From assembly GCF_016056305.1 (NCBI RefSeq), contig NZ_JAECZC010000025.1, positions 1 through 64,000 of the forward strand: a stretch of 64,000 nucleotides of DNA. Direction: 5' to 3'. The stretch is from Amazonocrinis nigriterrae CENA67 (GTDB lineage: Bacteria > Cyanobacteriota > Cyanobacteriia > Cyanobacteriales > Nostocaceae). The notes under the pieces were generated by a model. That model saw only the letters and a list, made by a program, of their open reading frames with translations. It did no database searches and was not told where the DNA came from. This document shows, in pieces, positions 18,668 to 27,295 of the stretch; the first letter of the stretch is position 1; every line of letters begins with the position of its first letter. The position numbers and the translations under genes are program-made.

Positions 18668-19186
18668 ATGCTGGACGCTTTTACTAAAGTAGTTGCTCAA
18701 GCAGATACCAGAGGCGAATATGTCAGCAATTCTCAGATCGATGCTTTGAAGAATCTGGTAGCAGAAGGCAGCAAGCGCATGGATGTTGTCAACCGCATCA
18801 CTTCTAATTCTTCCAACATAGTGGCTAATGCTGCACGGGCCTTGTTTGCAGAACAACCCCAATTGATTGCACCAGGTGGTAATGCTTACACCAACCGCCG
18901 CATGGCAGCCTGTTTGCGGGATATGGAAATCATCCTCCGCTATGTAACCTATGCTGTGTTTACAGGTGATGCCAGCGTATTAGACGATCGCTGCTTGAAT
19001 GGTCTAAAAGAAACTTATTTAGCTTTGGGTGTTCCTGGTGCTTCCGTAGCGACAGGAGTCAACAAGATGAAGGAAGCAGCGATCGCGATCGCTAATGACC
19101 CTAATGGAGTTACCCGTGGTGATTGTAGCTCACTGATGGCGGAGTTGGGCAGCTACTTCGACCGCGCTGCACAAGCAGTAGCTTAA
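18668..19186 (+). CDS. cpcB: C-phycocyanin beta subunit
   Basis: Beta chain of C-phycocyanin. The 172 residues carry the bilin cysteines Cys82 ([14 protein letters not shown]) and Cys153 (RGDCSSL) and the family Asn72 site in [10 protein letters not shown]. The ATG at 18668 is chosen over an upstream in-frame ATG because it has a good Shine-Dalgarno (ACAGGAG) and starts MLDAFTKVV like other CpcB. Met and Cys are not reduced, so it is not the sulfur-sparing cpc3 type. With the upstream L box this is best read as a red-light-induced (cpc2-like) copy. Confidence 0.96.
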   Translation: MLDAFTKVVAQADTRGEYVSNSQIDALKNLVAEGSKRMDVVNRITSNSSNIVANAARALFAEQPQLIAPGGNAYTNRRMAACLRDMEIILRYVTYAVFTGDASVLDDRCLNGLKETYLALGVPGASVATGVNKMKEAAIAIANDPNGVTRGDCSSLMAELGSYFDRAAQAVA

Positions 19187-19275
19187 AGCCCTAGCCTTCA
19201 ACTCTCACAAAAAAATCTCTTCACATACCCAAAACTAACAACCATTTTCCTCGATTTTTGCAAGGTACATTTAGC

Positions 19276-19764
19276 ATGAAAACTCCTTTAACAGAAGCAG
19301 TAGCAGCAGCAGATTCTCAAGGACGCTTTTTGAGTGCTACAGAAATGCAAGTGGCTTTTGGACGTTTCCGTCAAGCTGCTGCTAGCCTAGAAGCTGCTAA
19401 AGTATTAAGTAGCAAAGCTGAGAGTTTGGCTAATAGTGCAGCCAATGCAGTGTATCAAAAGTTTCCCTATACTACTCAAATGCAAGGTAGTAACTACGCT
19501 TCTACCCAGACTGGAAAAGACAAATGCGTGCGGGACATTGGCTACTATTTGCGTATAATCACTTACAGTTTGATTGCAGGTAGCACAGGCCCCCTAGATG
19601 ATTTTCTCATCGGTGGACTCACCGAAATCAACAAAACCTTTGAGTTGTCTCCAAGCTGGTATATCGAAGCACTCAAGCATATCAAAGCTAACCACGGTCT
19701 CAGCGGCGATCCAGCGGTGGAAGCTAATTCTTACATTGACTATGCCATCAATGCACTAAGCTAA
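19276..19764 (+). CDS. cpcA: C-phycocyanin alpha subunit
   Basis: Alpha chain of C-phycocyanin, 162 residues, starting [20 protein letters not shown]. The single bilin site is Cys84 ([13 protein letters not shown]), with no second alpha cysteine, so this is phycocyanin and not phycoerythrin. The ATG at 19276 is used, not the upstream TTG at 19258. It follows cpcB after 89 bp. A long stem-loop just downstream probably sets the ratio of cpcBA to linker transcripts. Confidence 0.96.
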   Translation: MKTPLTEAVAAADSQGRFLSATEMQVAFGRFRQAAASLEAAKVLSSKAESLANSAANAVYQKFPYTTQMQGSNYASTQTGKDKCVRDIGYYLRIITYSLIAGSTGPLDDFLIGGLTEINKTFELSPSWYIEALKHIKANHGLSGDPAVEANSYIDYAINALS

Positions 19765-19776
19765 GGGTTTCCTCTA

Positions 19777-19843
19777 GCCCAGAACAACAAAATACTGTTC
19801 ATGTTGTGTTTCATTACATAACCAGTAGTTTGCAGTTCTGGGC
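19777..19843 (+). terminator. Stem-loop between cpcA and cpcC, probable attenuator
   Basis: GCCCAGAAC (19777-19785) pairs exactly with GTTCTGGGC (19835-19843), with a 49-nt loop and a T-rich tail (ATATTGTTT). It sits 12 bp after the cpcA stop, where partial termination would give excess cpcBA over linker mRNA. The remaining spacer to 20137 has no gene. Confidence 0.55.
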
Positions 19844-20137
19844 ATATTGTTTACCCTTAAAATTAAGGTTGACGAATTTGAGTTTTTAGATTTGGAATTT
19901 GGGATTGGGGATTGAATAATGCAAAATCCCTCAAAGTTTTACAAGCAAATAGTTTCAACTATGAAAGATAGGGCTTGCATTCGCTTGTATTGGTGTATTT
20001 TACTCAACTGCAATTCGCTACATAGCACAGTGCTGAATCAAGACTGTCTTAACCTATGTGACTACGGCTATCAATCCAAAATCTAAAATCCAAAATTGTA
20101 TTAGTTAGCAACGTTAAACATACAAGGAAAAGAGCCA

Positions 20138-21007
20138 ATGGCGATTACAACTGCGGCTTCCCGTCTCGGAACTACTGCCTTTAGCGACATTAAACCCATT
20201 GAACTGCGACCAAACTGGACGCTAGAAGATGCCAAAGCTGTAATTAATGCGGTTTACCGTCAGCTATTGGGTAACGATCATCTCATGGCAGCAGAACGTC
20301 TTACCAGTCTAGAGTCTCTGCTTTACAACGGTCAACTCTCGGTGCGTGAGTTTGTCCGCGCTGTTGCTAAGTCTGAGTTATACAAATCCAAGTTCTTTTA
20401 CCCGCATTTTCAAACACGAGTAATTGAATTGAACTTCAAGCATTTGTTAGGACGGGCACCTTATGATGAGTCTGAAGTAATTTACCATCTAGATCTCTAT
20501 CAAAATGAGGGATTTGACGCAGATATTGATTCTTATATTGACTCTGCTGAATACGAAGCTAACTTTGGTGATGCCATTGTCCCTTACTATCGCGGGTTTT
20601 CAACTCAAACAGGTCAAAAAACCGTAGGATTTACCCGGATGTTTCGTCTTTATCGGGGTTATGCTAGTAGCGATCGCTCACAGTTGGAAGGAACCAGTCC
20701 CCGCTTAGCGGCTGAACTGGCTAAAAATAGTACTTCTGCGGTGATTGCTCCTTCTGGTAGCACTGAAGGTTTTGCTTATCGCCCCTCTAAACAAGGTGTG
20801 GTGCCTAACCGTACCTTTGGCAGATCTTCACAAGGTTCATCCGATCGCCTCTACCGCATCGAAGTAGCAGGAATCTCTCTACCCAGATATCCTTGGGTTC
20901 GTCGCAGCAATAGAGAGTTCATTGTTCCCTACGAACAGTTATCAAACACCCTGCAACAGATTAGTAAGCAGGGAGGCAAAGTCGCAAGTGTAACAATTGC
21001 ACAATAA
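20138..21007 (+). CDS. cpcC: Phycocyanin-associated rod linker (CpcC type)
   Basis: Rod linker that joins phycocyanin hexamers in the phycobilisome. The 289 residues comprise a phycobilisome linker (PBS-linker) domain at about 20-150 ([47 protein letters not shown]) and a C-terminal CpcD-like domain at about 235-287 ([30 protein letters not shown]). It has no C-terminal membrane helix, so it is not CpcL. F. diplosiphon cpc2 carries two rod linkers at this place (recalled); only one is present here. A GGAA-type ribosome site precedes the ATG. Confidence 0.92.
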   Translation: MAITTAASRLGTTAFSDIKPIELRPNWTLEDAKAVINAVYRQLLGNDHLMAAERLTSLESLLYNGQLSVREFVRAVAKSELYKSKFFYPHFQTRVIELNFKHLLGRAPYDESEVIYHLDLYQNEGFDADIDSYIDSAEYEANFGDAIVPYYRGFSTQTGQKTVGFTRMFRLYRGYASSDRSQLEGTSPRLAAELAKNSTSAVIAPSGSTEGFAYRPSKQGVVPNRTFGRSSQGSSDRLYRIEVAGISLPRYPWVRRSNREFIVPYEQLSNTLQQISKQGGKVASVTIAQ

Positions 21008-21011
21008 TTTT

Positions 21012-21165
21012 ACCTGAGTTCGACAGATTTAAAAGATCCCTCTCCAAACCTCTCTCCTTTTAGGGGAGAGGCTTAAAAACCTTAACTTTTCGTGCTTTAT
21101 CAAGAATTTCAGAGCCACCTCTCCGCGTCGGAGAGGGGTTGGGGAGAGGTTCATCGAACTCACGT
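21012..21165. repeat. Palindromic intergenic element, copy 2, inside the cpc operon
   Basis: Left end ACCTGAGTTCGA (one mismatch from the consensus) and right end TCGAACTCACGT, with CCTCTCC/GGAGAGG blocks inside that could fold into stems. It lies between cpcC and cpcD, so it is transcribed if the operon is. Confidence 0.85.
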
Positions 21166-21268
21166 TAATTTTGATGACTGGTGACTGATGACTGATGACA
21201 GTCAGCAACAAGTTTAATAGACACAAATTTTCAACCGCGATCATATCCTTCTAGGAGATATAACCGTT

Positions 21269-21496
21269 ATGCTTGGAAGATCTGCATTAACGAGAGCTTC
21301 TAGCTCAACTTCAGATAATCGTATCTTTGTCTATGAAGTCGAAGGATTACGGCAGAATGAACAAACTGAAAAAAATAACTATCAAATTCGCAATAGTAGT
21401 ACAGTTTTGATTCAGGTGCCTTACAACCGCATGAATGAACAGATGCGTCGCATTAACCGCTTAGGAGGCAAAATTGTCAGCATCCGTCCTCTGTGA
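21269..21496 (+). CDS. cpcD: Rod-capping linker CpcD
   Basis: Small linker that caps the outer end of phycocyanin rods. The 75 residues have the CpcD fold pattern: FVYEVEGLRQNE..., then NSSTVLIQVPYNRMNEQMRRINRLGGKIVSIRPL. The length agrees with the family (70-80). A strong AGGAG lies 14 nt upstream of the ATG. It is the last gene of the cpc unit, separated from cpcC by 261 bp of repeat-bearing spacer. Confidence 0.93.
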   Translation: MLGRSALTRASSSTSDNRIFVYEVEGLRQNEQTEKNNYQIRNSSTVLIQVPYNRMNEQMRRINRLGGKIVSIRPL

Positions 21497-21498
21497 TC

Positions 21499-21590
21499 GG
21501 TAATGGGTAATGGGTAATGGGTAATGGGCCAGATGTGATGAATAATAGTAACATCCAATTCCCAATTCCCAATTCCCAATTCCCAATTAC
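21499..21590. repeat. Two short STRR arrays between convergent genes
   Basis: (GGTAATG)4 at about 21499-21527 and (AATTCCC)n at about 21556-21587. They fill the gap between cpcD and the convergent HEAT-repeat gene. Confidence 0.85.
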
Positions 21591-22483
21591 TGATTCTCTA
21601 TTTGAGAAATTGCTAATTTGGCAAGTAGGCGCACAACTTCCAATTGGTCATTGAGTGCTGCTTTTAAGGGTTCTAGGGCGGTGCGATCACCCAGTTTACC
21701 GAGGGAAGTTACCGCTGCTTTTCTCACTTCACCATCGGTATCTCGTAACGCCAGAATCAGATGAGGAACTGCGGGAGGATAATTTAGCTGAGCTAATGCC
21801 GCAGCTGCTTCAGTACGAATTTCAGCAGATGGATCGGTCAAAGACGATACCAGAATTTTAGTTGCTTTTTCATCTGCTTGTTCTTGAGCGACATGAGCAA
21901 GGGCACCCACTACTGCACGCCTGACATCTACACAATCTGAATCTAATGCTTTATATAAGTATTCTGCCGCTTCAGAACCCATGAACGCCAGCGCCCAAGC
22001 TGCCTGACCTTTGGTACTTTCGGGATGTTCTGGCGAAGCTAAAATGTCTAGCAATGCTGGTACTGCTGCTTCACCTGTCCTTGCTAATGCTCCAGCTGCT
22101 GAGCCTTGGACTACTGTATCCTCATCATTTAATAAGGCATGGAGTAATGGGGGTACGGCTGTTGGATCAGCGATTAGGGTCAAAGTTTTAGCCGCAGCTC
22201 TTCGGATAACTGGATCAGGGTGATTTGCCAGCGCTTCTACCAAGAATGGGGTCGCCGATTCACCAATTTGACCTAGTGTCTCTGCGAAACGTAGCCTGAC
22301 TAAACCTCGCTTATCTCCCAAACCTTCAAAGACCATCCGCCTCAGAAGTTGATGGTCATTGCGATCAAAGGTGTCAAGTGTGATTTGCTCAGTGACCATC
22401 TGAATCAGGGCATCGGTCTGTGCTTGAGCCAATAAAATTGGATCATCCCCAGATTGAGTTTCAAAGTTGAGCGTGTTACTCAT
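21587..22483 (-). CDS. HEAT-repeat protein of the bilin lyase E/F family
   Basis: A 298-residue protein made of HEAT repeats (ALANHPDPVIRRAAAKTLTLIADPTAV, ALLNDEDTVVQGSAAGALARTGEAAV, LTDPSAEIRTEAAAALAQLNYPPAV). The size and repeats fit the E/F bilin lyase group and relatives (CpeF, IaiH, NblB). Given its length and a neighbourhood rich in phycoerythrin genes, CpeF (lyase for the doubly linked bilin of CpeB) is a good candidate, but the sequence alone does not separate it from IaiH or NblB. The ATG at 22483 has an AAGGA site; an ATG at 22519 is less likely. It converges on cpcD. Confidence 0.75.
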   Translation of the reverse strand: MSNTLNFETQSGDDPILLAQAQTDALIQMVTEQITLDTFDRNDHQLLRRMVFEGLGDKRGLVRLRFAETLGQIGESATPFLVEALANHPDPVIRRAAAKTLTLIADPTAVPPLLHALLNDEDTVVQGSAAGALARTGEAAVPALLDILASPEHPESTKGQAAWALAFMGSEAAEYLYKALDSDCVDVRRAVVGALAHVAQEQADEKATKILVSSLTDPSAEIRTEAAAALAQLNYPPAVPHLILALRDTDGEVRKAAVTSLGKLGDRTALEPLKAALNDQLEVVRLLAKLAISQIENQ

Positions 22484-22705
22484 CGCAAATTCCTTATCAT
22501 TTTTCGTAAATAGTGTCAATAGTCATTTGTTCTTTGTCCTTTGTAAATATAAATGACTAATGATCCTTAAGGATTCGGCAGTTTTTGATAGGGGGCTACT
22601 GCGCCCTTGCCGTTAAGATATAGCAATGTAAAAACCCCCTGTGTTGCAACTGCCTCACTCATGACAACCTTTACGAGTAAGTATGCAAGTTACATTGATA
22701 AAAGC

Positions 22706-22945
22706 TTAGTTATTTGTGATCAGAGCAGCCTGGTGAGTGCGTAATTCCTGGATTTTGGCATCAATTTCGTTCAGATAAGGCTCTAGTTGAGCGAGTGCTT
22801 GTGATTTTAGTATCTTAGCCCGTTGCGCGATCGCGAGGGTGTCGTTAACCAAACGTTCCCGATATTCTTCTAGTTCTGCAATGATATCTGTCAGTTCTTG
22901 AGCAGCTATTGCATCTGTTGCCGTGAGTTCTCTGGGTTCAGTCAT
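22706..22945 (-). CDS. Conserved small coiled-coil protein
   Basis: A 79-residue, charged, mostly helical protein (ELTDIIAELEEYRERLVNDTLAIAQRAKILKSQ). Heptad-like spacing of Leu/Ile/Ala suggests a coiled coil. There are no membrane segments or cysteines. It lies upstream of the HEAT-repeat gene on the same strand, 222 bp apart. I do not recognise a function. Confidence 0.6.
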   Translation of the reverse strand: MTEPRELTATDAIAAQELTDIIAELEEYRERLVNDTLAIAQRAKILKSQALAQLEPYLNEIDAKIQELRTHQAALITNN

Positions 22946-23308
22946 AACTATATCTATTGTTTTTCCTAAAGGCGATTGCTAAATACTTGTATTCGATCTT
23001 CTCAGATTGCGTTACCACTGGACAAACCTTTTTCAAAGGAATTCGACAGTAGATATGTTATGTTAGGCGCACTTGACCTCAAACTGTTTCAATGGCTCGC
23101 CTCAAGTCGGGAAACCTGCACACACAGGCTGGCTCCCCAATGCACTGCCTCATACTTGACAGTTTGTTACAAAAATTTAGAGATTCTTTCAGCAAGAAGG
23201 GAGTAGGACTGCGATCATATTGATCATATTTATCCACCTCTGGCTGTTTCTTGCGATAATTCCCAAGGGGGATTTGCTCTTTAGTGTTCGTTCGTCAAAG
23301 GGGAAGAG

Positions 23309-24934
23309 ATGACAATTAAGCGATTTGGTTTAATAATTGCGACGTTGATAGCTATTGGCTTAGCAACTTTATCTTTATTCGGCAGTTGGCAAGAACCTCA
23401 ATTCCAAAGTCGCTTGGAACTATACCAAACTAATATTGCTTTGCAAGCCCAAGCTTGGCAACCAGGAGATGGTAGCGACGAGAATTTCTCGGCAATTCGA
23501 GAAGCGATACTTGGTGAGGAACCCCTGGAAACTGCCACAAAGCAATATCAACAGGCGCGTGAATCGGTTCAAGCTAATTTGGACAAAGCTAAAAAGCAAC
23601 TTGCACAACTACCCTCTCCACCCCAAACAATCCCTACACCCCCTAAACCTCTACCAAAACTTTCTTCTCAAAGAAAGACCTCTGGTGGCGAACAACCGGA
23701 AAAATTGCAGCAATCTCTCAAGCAAGCAGAAAAATTGCTGGCTGAATTAGACTTGCGCCTGGGAATTTTACAAGCACAGCAAGGACAGACGGATACAGCC
23801 CTCAACACTTGGAACGAATTACAAAAGCGATTAGCACCAGACAACCCAACCACAGACTCTTCACTCCTGACTCCTAACTCCTCTTTTCGTACTGAATTAG
23901 GAAGAACTGCTGCTGTATTAAGCGGACTTTGGAGTAATCCCTCTCGTCTACTCCCCAATGCTCAACAGCCAATTCAAAAGAATTTAGATGGTTGGTTTCG
24001 CTCTACTGCTTTAGTTCAACTGTACCAACTCCAGCAACGACAAGAAGCTCTATCAGCAGTTCAAGCCACAGAACAAGAAGCTGCTGCCCAAGCCGTGGTG
24101 AAATTAGTGATTATTGCCACTATTCCCTCTTTAGCAGCATTGGTTGGTACTATACTGCTGATTTTCTTAATTGCACAGCGCCTGTTGAAGGGGAAAGAAG
24201 CCTTATTGGCTCAAAATGCTGATGCTCCTTGGTCAACACCTTGGAATGGGGAAACTGTGTTGCAGGTTTTTGTCCTGGGCTTTTTCTTTATGGGACAAGC
24301 TTTTGTGCCTTTGCTCTTATCACTGATTCCAATCCCACGTCCTTTAGGTAATGTGCGACTTCAGGCTGTTTACGTCTTGATTAGTTACCTGCTAGTAGCA
24401 TCAGGTGCTTTATCGGTATTATATATTTCTATTAAACGCTTTTTTCCCCTACCAAAATTCTGGTTTCGCTTTCGTTTGCAGGATAATTGGTTTTTGTGGG
24501 GGTTGGGGGGCTATTGTGTCGCTTTACCCATAGTTGTGGTGGTGTCTTTAATTAATCAAAAACTCTGGCAAGGACAGGGTGGTAGTAATCCTCTGTTACA
24601 ATTGGCTCTAGAAAGCCAAGATGTTGTAGCACTTGGCATATTTTTCTCTACAGCTGCAATCGCAGCTCCATTTTTTGAAGAAATTCTCTTTCGTGGCTTT
24701 TTGTTGCCTTCTCTAACTCGTTACTTTCCTGTTTGGGGAGCAATTATTGCCAGTGCTTTATTATTTGCGATCGCTCACCTGAGTTTGTCAGAAATTCTGC
24801 CACTCACAGCTTTAGGCATCGTCTTGGGTGTAGTATACACGCGATCGCGTAACCTTCTTGCACCCATACTTCTTCACAGCCTCTGGAATAGTGGCACATT
24901 ACTGAGCTTATTTTTGCTAGGTGGTAGTAATTAA
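23309..24934 (+). CDS. CPBP-family intramembrane metalloprotease
   Basis: A 541-residue membrane protein. It has an N-terminal helix (residues 7-26), a soluble Gln-rich coiled-coil region (about 30-240), then six or more membrane helices. The CPBP/CAAX protease motifs lie near the C terminus: EEILFRG (EExxxR), then FAIAHLSLSE and HSLWNSG, which supply the metal and catalytic residues. Such proteins process or turn over membrane proteins; the substrate is unknown. The soluble part contains a heptamer-repeat-derived stretch (DSSLLTPNSSF, 23857-23885). An AGAG-type ribosome site precedes the ATG. The spacer 22946-23308 before it shows nothing. Confidence 0.85.
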   Translation: MTIKRFGLIIATLIAIGLATLSLFGSWQEPQFQSRLELYQTNIALQAQAWQPGDGSDENFSAIREAILGEEPLETATKQYQQARESVQANLDKAKKQLAQLPSPPQTIPTPPKPLPKLSSQRKTSGGEQPEKLQQSLKQAEKLLAELDLRLGILQAQQGQTDTALNTWNELQKRLAPDNPTTDSSLLTPNSSFRTELGRTAAVLSGLWSNPSRLLPNAQQPIQKNLDGWFRSTALVQLYQLQQRQEALSAVQATEQEAAAQAVVKLVIIATIPSLAALVGTILLIFLIAQRLLKGKEALLAQNADAPWSTPWNGETVLQVFVLGFFFMGQAFVPLLLSLIPIPRPLGNVRLQAVYVLISYLLVASGALSVLYISIKRFFPLPKFWFRFRLQDNWFLWGLGGYCVALPIVVVVSLINQKLWQGQGGSNPLLQLALESQDVVALGIFFSTAAIAAPFFEEILFRGFLLPSLTRYFPVWGAIIASALLFAIAHLSLSEILPLTALGIVLGVVYTRSRNLLAPILLHSLWNSGTLLSLFLLGGSN

Positions 24935-26176
24935 TATAACAAGAGTTTACTGTTGCTAAAAATAAAAATATTTGCTTAGATTGGCGATTATAATGGTAAT
25001 TTACTAATTATGATCTCAAACTTCATCTAATTGAAGGTGAAGTTCTTGGGAATAAGCAACTCGTTGGAATCTTCTTTAAATTAATAGTGTACTAGCGACA
25101 AGGAGAACAAAGGTAACAAGGTTAATAACTAATGCCCAATACCTTAGAACTGAAGCGTAAATATGCTATTGGCAGACGTAGTTGTAGCAAGACTGTTAAA
25201 TAGATTACAAAATGGCTAGAGAAACATCTAGTATCATCTGGATAAGTTTAGTCATTATTAAGCTATTTCTAACAGACATCAGTAACTCACAAATCAAAAT
25301 ATATTTTATTACAGTTTTTCGTTCCTAGCTGTTGACGGTTGACTGTTAACTGTAAAACGCAGGACTGACGCATGGACTACGATTTTACGTAATTACGACC
25401 GTACTCCTTCAAAGAACCCGCTTTCTTAGCGAAGTAATCGCAAAAGCTTAGTTTTTCGTTATGAGTGCGTAAGTCCTAAGACAACAAATTTAAGTGTAAT
25501 AATTTATTTTTTGGAGTTCCCTAATACCATTTTGAATTTGAGATTTGGGATTGGAATCGCTTTCTGTGTCTGGATTTTGTGAATCCTTCTGTGGCAATCA
25601 TTTTTCAAATTGGTATAATTTGAGCGTAAATCCTAGTTTTAGCTATCAAATTGGTGAAGGTAACTAATCTGAACTTCTCAGCTATTACTATCGATTAAAG
25701 TTGTGATAAAATTGTTACCCTTTTGTTGATGGAAATATACCTTCTGTGCCTTGTAGGCATTGACCATCACAGCTTATGCTCACCATTACGACCATATTAA
25801 AAAGTCCGGAAATAATACAGATGGACTTGTATAGAGTGGTGTTATGTGACTGTTTTGTTCATTATTGGGATTGTTTCTGTTCAAGAAACATCTCTTACCT
25901 AAGAATGAGTAAAACTGCTGTCCGGGTTTTATAGATCAAGTTATGATCACTCATCAATAAACCGTATAATTGCTAGCGTTTTGATAAAACCTCCGCTGAA
26001 CCAATATTTCTAGCGTTGTTTCTCAGATGTTGGCACACTGGTTTCACTCATTTATATTGGGACATACTGCTACTAACAAAAAAGTAAAAATATATTTACT
26101 AAGTAAATATATTGACTTGTTTTGATTACAATAAAGACCTTAATTTTCAACTCACTGATCGAGGAGCAACACTGAT
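24935..26176. other. Long spacer without a gene
   Basis: About 1.2 kb, AT-rich, with no convincing reading frame or RNA gene. A diverged element lies at about 25359-25485, with GACTGACGCA at the left and TGCGTAAGTCC at the right, related to the GACTTACGCAA-ended element at 42104-42190. Confidence 0.45.
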
Positions 26177-26452
26177 ATGGCAAATCTTAACCCTAGTCAC
26201 CCTACCAAACAACTACTAGCTGGGTATTGTGGCATCATTTTTGGAGGTTTAGGGATTCATAAGTTTATTCTGGGATATGCCCCAGAAGGCTTTATTATGC
26301 TGGTTATATCAGTAGTAGGGGGTACTTTCACATATGGTATTACCTTGTTGATTATGCAACTTGTGGGATTGATTGAAGGCATGATCTATTTAAACAAATC
26401 CCCTGAAGAATTTGTCAATACCTACTTTGTCAATAAACAAGGCTGGTTCTAG
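26177..26452 (+). CDS. TM2-domain membrane protein
   Basis: A 91-residue protein with two membrane helices and the TM2 pattern: KQLLAGYCGIIFGGLGIHKFILGYAPEGFIMLVISVVGG..., then LIMQLVGLIEGMIYL. A GAGGAG ribosome site lies about 11 nt upstream. TM2 proteins are common small membrane proteins of uncertain function. A second small membrane protein follows, and a strong terminator closes the pair. Confidence 0.85.
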   Translation: MANLNPSHPTKQLLAGYCGIIFGGLGIHKFILGYAPEGFIMLVISVVGGTFTYGITLLIMQLVGLIEGMIYLNKSPEEFVNTYFVNKQGWF

Positions 26453-26530
26453 AAATTGCGATCGGACAATTTCATTCTTATTTTTGCCTATAAATTCTAC
26501 GTGCCTACTTTTATAGATTATTCCACTGAT

Positions 26531-26710
26531 ATGCTAACCATCAAAGGTAAATATCTCACTTGGACATTATTCCTACTGCTGGGTGTAGGCTATTCTAGTT
26601 TTATGTCTAATTTAGACATTAACTATTTTTGGAAAAGCCTAATTGTCCTAATGCCAATACAGATTGGATCTATTATCTACATAACTTATTTACGCTGGAA
26701 ACGTAATTGA
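26531..26710 (+). CDS. Small two-helix membrane protein
   Basis: 59 residues from the ATG at 26531 (MLTIKGKYLTWTLFLLLGVGYSSF...), with two hydrophobic helices and a basic C terminus (LRWKRN). An in-frame TTG at 26456 would add 25 residues. It follows the TM2 gene on the same strand, before the same terminator, so the two may be co-transcribed. Function unknown. Confidence 0.5.
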   Translation: MLTIKGKYLTWTLFLLLGVGYSSFMSNLDINYFWKSLIVLMPIQIGSIIYITYLRWKRN

Positions 26711-26807
26711 CTAAAGCCTGAAGGATAAAGTGTGAAGTTAAACTAATTTTCTCAATCTACACTACAAATCATCACACCTGCTCCCCTTTTCATCTTTCAA
26801 TTTTATA

Positions 26808-26846
26808 GGGCTAGGAAGCTTATAATGTCTGCATCCTAGCCCTTTT
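26808..26846 (+). terminator. Intrinsic terminator after the TM2 pair
   Basis: GGGCTAGGA (26808-26816) pairs exactly with TCCTAGCCC (26834-26842), followed by TTTT. Confidence 0.75.
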
Positions 26847-27295
26847 GATCACTGCATCAACATTCCCTGTTTTTGGGCATCCACCAGTACCACCAGCGCA
26901 GTTGGCGTTATTAACAATCTTGCAAGCGTACACAAGTGCTTCGGATGGGTAAAAAAAGATAGGTCAGGTCTTCTCAACAAGACCTATCAGAGGTATTTTG
27001 CGTAAGTCCTATATAAAACACAGGGCGGCGGGGCATCCCGTCCTTTCAACAGCTAGGGAAATGTCCAACCCGTTGGGGGGAGTCACCTAGAAGCCCTCGC
27101 CGTCCCGGAGGGCGACACAGGGAGTATGTCACTGACCTCATCTGGCTTTAAATTTGTGTAGTCACGAATTATGTACCATAACTTAATAAAATTAATATTA
27201 TTGACGTTCGGTCATAGTTGCAGATTTCGCCTACGCTCGAATTAGAGGCGCTTTTTGTCAGGCGTTAAATTTTCGTAGCGAATCAAACACTTGCC
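26847..27295. other. Spacer with GC-rich hairpins
   Basis: No gene. It contains a short hairpin at about 26958-26990 (GATAGGTC/GACCTATC), a TTGCGTAAGTCC repeat end at about 26999, and a GC-rich stretch at 27020-27125 with self-complementary blocks around CCCTCGCCGTCCCGGAGGGCG. The last may be a dispersed repeat or a structured RNA. Confidence 0.4.

Noticed and set aside
18668-19764. Phycoerythrocyanin (pecBA) instead of phycocyanin
   Set aside because: CpcB has the [17 protein letters not shown] signature and no pecE/pecF genes are adjacent; CpcA has the normal Cys84 context.
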